A DNA stretch of 64,000 bases from Paenibacillus piscarius (GTDB lineage Bacteria; Bacillota; Bacilli; Paenibacillales; Paenibacillaceae): NCBI RefSeq assembly GCF_022234545.1, contig NZ_JAIEUI010000017.1, positions 62,001-126,000 of the forward strand, written 5' to 3'. Both the position numbers and the translations under genes were made by a program. Shown piece after piece: positions 58,606 to 64,000 of the stretch. Positions within the stretch are counted from its first letter, which is position 1. Each line of letters begins with the position of its first letter. The notes beneath the pieces were generated by a model. It was not told the origin of the DNA. It worked only from the letters and a program-made list of their open reading frames with translations, and did no database searches.

Positions 58606-60310
58606 ACTTTCAGGAATCGCGGCTTCCGCAGGGATTGCAGTTGCCCGTGCCTTTATCCTGGAACATCCGGACTACACCATTACCCGGACCGAAATTACTG
58701 ATGTGGATGGTGAGCTTGCGAAGCTGAATGCCGCCCTGGACCAGTCCAGAGGCGAGCTTCAGCGTATCAAGGAGCGTACGCTGGCAGAGCTTGGGGAGAA
58801 GAAGGCGGAGATTTTTGAATCCCATCTGCTGATTCTGGATGACCCTGAGCTGATCACCCCGGTAATGGACAAAATCCGCGAGGAATCCGTGAATGCGGAT
58901 TACGCCCTGCATGAAGTAGCCAATCAGTTTGTGGAAATGTTCCAGAACATGAAGAGCGCCTATCTGCAGGAACGTGCCGCCGATATGCGTGACGTGACCA
59001 AGCGTGTGCTGAACCATCTGCTCGGCATCCACTATGTGAGCCCGGCAGAGATCAGCGAAGAGGTTATCGTGATTGCCCAGGATCTTACCCCGTCCGATAC
59101 GGCACAGCTGAACCGCAATTTCGTCAAAGGCTTCACCACCAACATTGGCGGCCGGACCTCCCATTCGGCAATCATGGCCCGCTCGCTGGAGATTCCGGCG
59201 GTAGTCGGAACCAAGAACGTCATGTCGCTGGTCAAGGCCGGAGATCTGGTCATTGTGGATGGTCTGAACGGCGATGTGCTGATCAACCCTTCGGAGGCTG
59301 AGGTTGCCGAGTATACAGCGAAGCAGGAAGCTTACGACCTTCAGATTGCGGAATGGAAAAAGCTCCGTGACGAGCCTACCGTATCTGCTGACGGCAAGCA
59401 TGTCGAACTGGCGGCCAATATCGGCACGCCGAACGATGTGAACGGCGTCATCGAGAACGGCGGCGAGGGCGTCGGCCTGTACCGGACCGAATTCCTCTAC
59501 ATGGGCCGCGACAAGCTGCCGTCCGAGGAGATTCAGTACAACGCCTACCGTACCGTGCTTGAGAATATGCAAGGCAAGCCGGTAGTTGTTCGTACGCTAG
59601 ATATCGGGGGAGACAAGGAGCTGCCTTATCTGGAGCTGCCGAAGGAGATGAACCCGTTCCTGGGCTTCCGCGCGATCCGTCTCTGTCTGGACCGTCAGGA
59701 TATCTTCCGCACCCAGCTGCGCGCCCTGCTCAGAGCAAGCGCCCACGGCGACCTGCGGATTATGTTCCCGATGATCGCTACGCTCGGCGAGTTCCGGGCA
59801 GCCCGTGAGCTGCTGCTGGAGGAGAAGGCCAAGCTGCGTGAAGAAGGCAAAGAAGTGTCCGACAACATTCAGCTCGGCATTATGGTGGAGATTCCTTCCA
59901 CAGCGGTGCTGGCTGACCAGTTCGCCAAGGAAGTCGATTTCTTCAGTATCGGCACGAATGACCTGATTCAATATACTATGGCCGCTGACCGGATGAATGA
60001 GCAGGTATCCTACCTGTATCAGCCGTACAACCCGGCGATTCTCCGTCTGGTCAAAATCGTCATCGACGCGGCCCATGCCGAAGGCAAATGGACCGGTATG
60101 TGCGGTGAGATGGCCGGCGACGCAACAGCGATTCCGCTGCTGCTGGGCTTAGGCCTGGATGAATTCAGTATGAGTGCCACCTCCATCCTGCCGGCACGCA
60201 GCCAGATTTCCAAGCTGTCTGCTGCAGAGATGAAGGAGATGGCTGCCGAAGCGCTGCAGCTCGGCACCGCTGAGGAAGTGGCTGCCCTTGTGCAGTCCCG
60301 CGCGAAGTAA
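58598..60310 (+). CDS. ptsI: PTS enzyme I (phosphoenolpyruvate-protein phosphotransferase)
   Basis: This 570-residue enzyme transfers phosphate from PEP to HPr. The N-terminal domain carries the active His189 in GGRTSHSAIMARSLEIPAV. The PEP-binding barrel contains GEGVGLYRTEFLYM, DIGGDKELPYL, FFSIGTNDLIQYTMAADR and the catalytic Cys in GMCGEMAGD. The length is the usual one. The start overlaps the ptsH end, indicating coupled translation. A terminator follows at 60358. Confidence 0.98.
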   Translation: MSKLSGIAASAGIAVARAFILEHPDYTITRTEITDVDGELAKLNAALDQSRGELQRIKERTLAELGEKKAEIFESHLLILDDPELITPVMDKIREESVNADYALHEVANQFVEMFQNMKSAYLQERAADMRDVTKRVLNHLLGIHYVSPAEISEEVIVIAQDLTPSDTAQLNRNFVKGFTTNIGGRTSHSAIMARSLEIPAVVGTKNVMSLVKAGDLVIVDGLNGDVLINPSEAEVAEYTAKQEAYDLQIAEWKKLRDEPTVSADGKHVELAANIGTPNDVNGVIENGGEGVGLYRTEFLYMGRDKLPSEEIQYNAYRTVLENMQGKPVVVRTLDIGGDKELPYLELPKEMNPFLGFRAIRLCLDRQDIFRTQLRALLRASAHGDLRIMFPMIATLGEFRAARELLLEEKAKLREEGKEVSDNIQLGIMVEIPSTAVLADQFAKEVDFFSIGTNDLIQYTMAADRMNEQVSYLYQPYNPAILRLVKIVIDAAHAEGKWTGMCGEMAGDATAIPLLLGLGLDEFSMSATSILPARSQISKLSAAEMKEMAAEALQLGTAEEVAALVQSRAK

Positions 60311-60357
60311 TCCGTTAGCTCTGTTTTCCGTCTTTTCAACTTTTCCAACAACATTTG

Positions 60358-60388
60358 CCGGTTCCCGCTCCAGGGGGCCGGTTTTTTT
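60358..60388 (+). terminator. Terminator of the pts operon
   Basis: CCGGTTCCC (60358-60366) pairs with GGGGGCCGG (60373-60381), followed by seven T residues. Confidence 0.88.
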
Positions 60389-60483
60389 GTGGGTTGTTTT
60401 GCAGGAAGACAGCAATTCTGGAACCGTGTGTTCTACGGAATTTTTATATAATGGGTCCATTACTTCCGGAGGTGGAACGATTC

Positions 60484-61752
60484 TTGCACAAATTCAGCGC
60501 TTCACAAATTTACTTGTTGATTACCTTTATGATGTCTTTGGCCGCGAGCACGATCTTCACAACCTACAGCATCTATTACGTAGTGGAGCTAGGACTTAAC
60601 CCGCTGCAGCTGGTGCTGATCGGGACGGTGCTTGAAGTTACCGTGCTGATCTTCGAGGGAATTACGGGGGTGGTTGCAGATACATACAGCCGCAAGCTGT
60701 CGGTAATTATCGGCATGCTCGTATTAGGGATTGCTTTTGTCCTGGAGGGCAGTATTGTCTGGATGATGCCGGCTGAGATTCTGCCCGCATTCGGCTGGCT
60801 GCTGATCTCCCAGATGCTGTACGGGATCGGCTGGACGTTCTTCAGCGGTTCGGATATCGCCTGGATCGTAGATGAACTGGAGGAGGGGCAGACAGGGAGG
60901 CTGTTCATGCGTTCCAAAAGGTTCGGGTTAAGCGCATCTCTGCTGGGCATCGCCGCCAGCGTGGGCTTATCACTCATTGCGCCTAACATGCCCTTCCTGG
61001 CAGGGGGAGCCATCTACATCCTCCTCGGCCTGCTCTTGATCCGTTATATGAAGGAGACGGGCTTCACCCGCCGGGAACGGGCGCCGCAGTCTTCGCCTCT
61101 GCGTGAGCTTGGCAGGACCTGGGCCAGCGGCGCATCCATTCTAAGAAGTCACCCGCTGCTGCTGTTGCTGACGGTTGTAACTTTATTCAGCGGTGCTGCG
61201 TCTGAAGGGTATGACCGGCTGTGGCCAATCTACCTGATGAACGACATCGGCTTCCCGGCGGGGATGCTCTCGATGGCCACCGCGTTTGGGGCGATCAGTG
61301 CAGGGACTGCATTATTGGGGCTGTTGGCGGTTCATCTGGCGGAGAGACTGCTGGATTTGAACAAGGAGCGGACCGTCGCCGCCGCCCTGTTCCTGCTGAC
61401 CTTGGCCCGGGCGGGCTGTATTCTGATGCTGGCGCTATCCGCCAATTTCTACACTGCGGTCGGAGCTGTGCTGCTCCTGGGCGTCCTCGGTTCTGTGAGC
61501 GATCCGGTCTATACGACATGGCTGAACACGAAGCTGCCCGCCCGCAGCCGGGCGACGCTCCTGTCGATGATCAGCCAGACCGATGCACTGGGTCAGAGCG
61601 CAGGCGGTCCGGCTGTAGGCTATATCGGCAGCCGCTTCTCGATAAGAGCCTCCCTGCTGTCCGCCGGCTTCCTGCTGCTTCCTGTCATCGCGCTGTACGG
61701 GAGGGTGCTGCGCAAGTCTAACAAGGACATCAAGCAGTCACAGAAGTCCTGA
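60484..61752 (+). CDS. MFS transporter
   Basis: This 422-residue protein has 12 predicted helices with major facilitator patterns. The N-terminal half contains TFMMSLAASTIFTTYSIYYVVELGLNPLQLVLIG and the motif A-like GVVADTYSRKLSVIIGM. A cytoplasmic loop after helix 6 is rich in basic and polar residues (KETGFTRRERAPQSSP). TTG at 60484 is eight bases after GGAGG; the frame is open upstream across the pts terminator, which cannot be coding. The substrate is unknown, and it resembles uncharacterised drug/metabolite exporters of Firmicutes. It is unrelated in sequence to the DHA2 protein at 2268. Confidence 0.87.
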   Translation: MHKFSASQIYLLITFMMSLAASTIFTTYSIYYVVELGLNPLQLVLIGTVLEVTVLIFEGITGVVADTYSRKLSVIIGMLVLGIAFVLEGSIVWMMPAEILPAFGWLLISQMLYGIGWTFFSGSDIAWIVDELEEGQTGRLFMRSKRFGLSASLLGIAASVGLSLIAPNMPFLAGGAIYILLGLLLIRYMKETGFTRRERAPQSSPLRELGRTWASGASILRSHPLLLLLTVVTLFSGAASEGYDRLWPIYLMNDIGFPAGMLSMATAFGAISAGTALLGLLAVHLAERLLDLNKERTVAAALFLLTLARAGCILMLALSANFYTAVGAVLLLGVLGSVSDPVYTTWLNTKLPARSRATLLSMISQTDALGQSAGGPAVGYIGSRFSIRASLLSAGFLLLPVIALYGRVLRKSNKDIKQSQKS

Positions 61753-62020
61753 ACACCTTGGTTTAGGTCTTAATTCCCTGGCACCGGATGCCGATATTGG
61801 ATAAATAGGACCAATGTTTCCTCTAACCCAAACCTGTAAACCTATGGTTACGTATGATAAGATGAACCCAGTAACCGAATTCGGGCAAGACCCGGCTGCA
61901 GAGCGGTGCAGCCCCGTACAAGTATTAGTTGCCGGCAAAGTGGAAATAGCTTGGACTACTAGCAATATAGGAATTCGTTCTCTGCGGTTCCTGCGGAGAG
62001 CCTGGGGATGGTGAATATTT
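61753..62020 (+). other. Gene-free leader region upstream of the pullulanase gene
   Basis: No gene is supported here. Several hairpins can form: GGTTAC with GTAACC (about 61846-61877), CTGCA with TGCAG (about 61899-61913) and CTCTGC with GCGGAG near 61979-61998. No riboswitch family that I know could be matched. A TATGAT at 61853-61858 may be a -10 element without a clear -35. Confidence 0.4.
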
Positions 62021-64000
62021 ATGAGCAGCAATTATATAAATGCAGAATCCGATGTCGGAATCTATGAAGGCAATGATCTGGGCTTAACGTATACTGCGGA
62101 ATCCAGCCTGTTCAAGGTCTGGGCACCTACAGCCTTTACCGTCTCTCTTGTATTGTATGATACGGGAGGGAACGGACTGGCCGCCGGGACCGGGAGCTAC
62201 CGGGAGGGCAGCAAGATTCTAAGGATGCAGCGCGCAGACGGCGGGGTGTGGGAGCTTAAGGTCCCCGGGAATCTTAAGGGCAAATATTATATGTACCGCG
62301 CTGTATTTGCAGACGGTTCAATTCATGAAGCAGCAGACCCTTATGCAACCGCTGTATCGGCCAATGGTCTGCGCACAGCGGTCGTAGACCTGGCGGAGAC
62401 GGACCCGGACGGCTGGGCGCAGGATGTTTCCCCGGCTCTGCCTCATCCGGCCGATGCGGTCCTCTATGAGCTTCATGTCCGTGACTTCTCCATGCATGAG
62501 AGCTCCGGGCATACGTATAAGGGGAAATTCAAGGCATTCACAGAGGGCGGACTCCGCGATGCGGCAGGTCACTCTCTGGGCATTGACCATCTGGCTGAGC
62601 TGGGCATTACCCATGTCCATCTGCTGCCGGTCTTCGATTATCAGACCGTTGATGAGCTTGCAGCAGAGGGTGCGGAACCGGCATCCCCGCTCTTCACCGA
62701 ATACAACTGGGGGTATGATCCGCAGCATTATAACGTGCCTGAAGGCTCCTACAGCACTGATCCGGCTACGCCGGGAACACGCATCCGCGAGTTCAAGGAG
62801 ATGGTGCAGGCGCTGCACAGCCGCGGCATCTCGGTCATTATGGATGTGGTCTACAACCATACGTATAGTCTGGAGCAGGGGCCTTTCCAGCCGCTGGTGC
62901 CGGATTATTACTACCGGCATGATTCCAGCGGCAGGCTATCCAACGGCTCGGGTGTCGGCAATGAGCTGGCGACAGAGCGCCCGATGGTCCGCAAGTATAT
63001 TAAGGATTCCTTGGCCTACTGGGCGAAGGAATACCATATTGACGGGTTCCGCTTCGACCTGATGGGCCTGATCGACAGTGTCACTATGCGCGAGATTACG
63101 GAAGAGCTGCGGCTCAAGATCAATCCGAATCTGCTGCTCTACGGCGAGCCTTGGACAGGCGGCGACTCTCCGCTGGGGGCGAAGACGCTGAAGGGCGCAC
63201 AGAAGGGCAAGGGCTACGCGGTCTTTAACGATAACTTCCGCTCCGCCATTAAGGGAGACAGTGACGGCTGGGGCCGGGGCTTCGCCACAGGCGAGCAGGG
63301 GAAGGAAGGGGCAGTGGCCGCCGGTATTCTGGGGGCGATTCATGATTTCACCGATTCGCCAGTTGAGACCGTGAACTATGTAACCGCCCATGACAATCTT
63401 AATCTGTGGGACAAAATTCTCGCCACGCAGGGTCTGCGCGGGGAAGCGCGTCTGCCCGAGCTTAGTAACGGCAAGCTGCGGGCCGGCGGTGATCTGCAGG
63501 CTGCCCTTGCACAGGCTGATCCGTACTTTGCGGTGGATACCCGGAATGTGCTGGAGAATGAGACCGTACGCCGCTCCCTGCTGGCCAGCGGGATTATTCT
63601 AACCTCACAGGGCATTCCGTTCCTTCACGCCGGAGATGAGCTGCTGCGCAGCAAATTCGGCGATCACAACAGCTACCGCAGCCCGGACGCGATCAATGCG
63701 ATCCGCTGGGAGAACAAACAGAGATTCATCCCGGTCTTCCAGTATTACAAGGGCCTTATCGAGCTGCGGCGGGCCCATCCGGCCTTTCGCCTGCACGGGC
63801 GCCAGGAGATTGAACGCAGCCTGGAGTTCCTGCGCTGCGACGGCGGTGTTGTGGCCTATATCCTGAAGAATCATGCCGGCGGCGATGCCTGGCAGAATAT
63901 TGTGGTCATCTGTAATGCCAACATGGGACCGGTGACCCAGGCTCTGCCCGAAGCCGCAGGCGGCTGGAATGTAGCCGTTGACCATACCCGTGCGGGTGCG
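62021..64000 (+). CDS. pulA: Type I pullulanase, N-terminal part
   Basis: The frame stays open for 660 codons to the window edge, so the C-terminus is missing. The enzyme cuts alpha-1,6 branches in pullulan, starch or glycogen. An N-terminal carbohydrate-binding/early-set domain (about 12-110, LGLTYTAESSLFKVWAPTA) precedes the GH13 barrel. The pullulanase signature YNWGYDP is at about 228-234. Catalytic candidates are D346 (GFRFDLMG), E376 (YGEPW) and D458 (TAHDNLNLWD). No signal peptide is present, so it probably acts in the cytoplasm on imported or stored glucans. ATG at 62021 has GGTGA six bases upstream. Confidence 0.93.
   Translation, partial: MSSNYINAESDVGIYEGNDLGLTYTAESSLFKVWAPTAFTVSLVLYDTGGNGLAAGTGSYREGSKILRMQRADGGVWELKVPGNLKGKYYMYRAVFADGSIHEAADPYATAVSANGLRTAVVDLAETDPDGWAQDVSPALPHPADAVLYELHVRDFSMHESSGHTYKGKFKAFTEGGLRDAAGHSLGIDHLAELGITHVHLLPVFDYQTVDELAAEGAEPASPLFTEYNWGYDPQHYNVPEGSYSTDPATPGTRIREFKEMVQALHSRGISVIMDVVYNHTYSLEQGPFQPLVPDYYYRHDSSGRLSNGSGVGNELATERPMVRKYIKDSLAYWAKEYHIDGFRFDLMGLIDSVTMREITEELRLKINPNLLLYGEPWTGGDSPLGAKTLKGAQKGKGYAVFNDNFRSAIKGDSDGWGRGFATGEQGKEGAVAAGILGAIHDFTDSPVETVNYVTAHDNLNLWDKILATQGLRGEARLPELSNGKLRAGGDLQAALAQADPYFAVDTRNVLENETVRRSLLASGIILTSQGIPFLHAGDELLRSKFGDHNSYRSPDAINAIRWENKQRFIPVFQYYKGLIELRRAHPAFRLHGRQEIERSLEFLRCDGGVVAYILKNHAGGDAWQNIVVICNANMGPVTQALPEAAGGWNVAVDHTRAGA

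Noticed and set aside
61846..61930. Known riboswitch in the pullulanase leader
   Set aside because: I compared it by eye with TPP, SAM, M-box, c-di-GMP, ZTP, THF and guanidine consensus elements and found no convincing match.

Overview
The window reads as a chromosomal segment of a Paenibacillus-like member of the Firmicutes. The evidence is indirect: an S-layer-homology protein, Bacillus-type gene order around alaS (alaS, ireB, ruvX, DUF1292, mltG, trhP1, trhP2), strong GGAGG ribosome-binding sites with frequent TTG and GTG starts, a T-box, CcpA-type cre sites, a GlcT/ptsG antitermination system and sigma-D- and sigma-W-like promoters. The genus is an inference. No phage, transposase, CRISPR or cas gene was seen.

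Layout. 1-3.7 kb: the end of an SLH protein, a small membrane protein, and a divergent TetR/DHA2 drug exporter pair sharing a perfect 29-bp palindrome. 3.8-12.6 kb: a tRNA-Pro(CGG) gene, then housekeeping genes: T-box-controlled alaS, ireB-ruvX and two DUF1292 genes, mltG, and the tRNA U34 hydroxylation pair trhP1/trhP2. Two copies of an intergenic hairpin element with compensatory base changes lie here. 12.8-31.5 kb: a carbohydrate locus read as beta-mannooligosaccharide use. It holds a solute-binding protein with two ABC permeases, two GH130 phosphorylases, a cellobiose/mannobiose 2-epimerase, a YesM-type kinase, an AraC-type response regulator, a LacI repressor, a second orphan solute-binding lipoprotein, and two related chemoreceptors at its edges. 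An azoreductase/DsbA-like stress pair is inserted near its left end.

31.5-32 kb: a tandem array of five identical 26-bp palindromes at an exact 51-bp period plus one degenerate copy. 32-40 kb: a class B penicillin-binding protein, an AI-2E-family permease, a polysaccharide deacetylase, ilvD and an acyltransferase. 40-44 kb: hydrolase, HAD phosphatase, sirtuin and aldo/keto reductase. 43.7-48.6 kb: an AraC regulator divergent from the Leloir operon galK-galE-galT. 49-55 kb: iron alcohol dehydrogenase, an NfeD/flotillin pair behind a sigma-W-like promoter, and an ABC exporter. 55-60.3 kb: glcT, ptsG with its RAT/terminator leader, ptsH and ptsI. 60.4-64 kb: an MFS protein and the start of a type I pullulanase that runs off the window.

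How the parts work together. Several regions serve sugar uptake and its hierarchy: PTS glucose uptake, HPr with the regulatory serine, cre sites just downstream of the -10 elements of the chemoreceptor, response-regulator and binding-protein genes of the mannan locus, galactose use, and pullulan/starch debranching. The proposed mannan pathway is: oligosaccharide import, phosphorolysis by the 29-kb GH130, epimerisation of mannobiose to mannosyl-glucose, and phosphorolysis by the 22-kb GH130.
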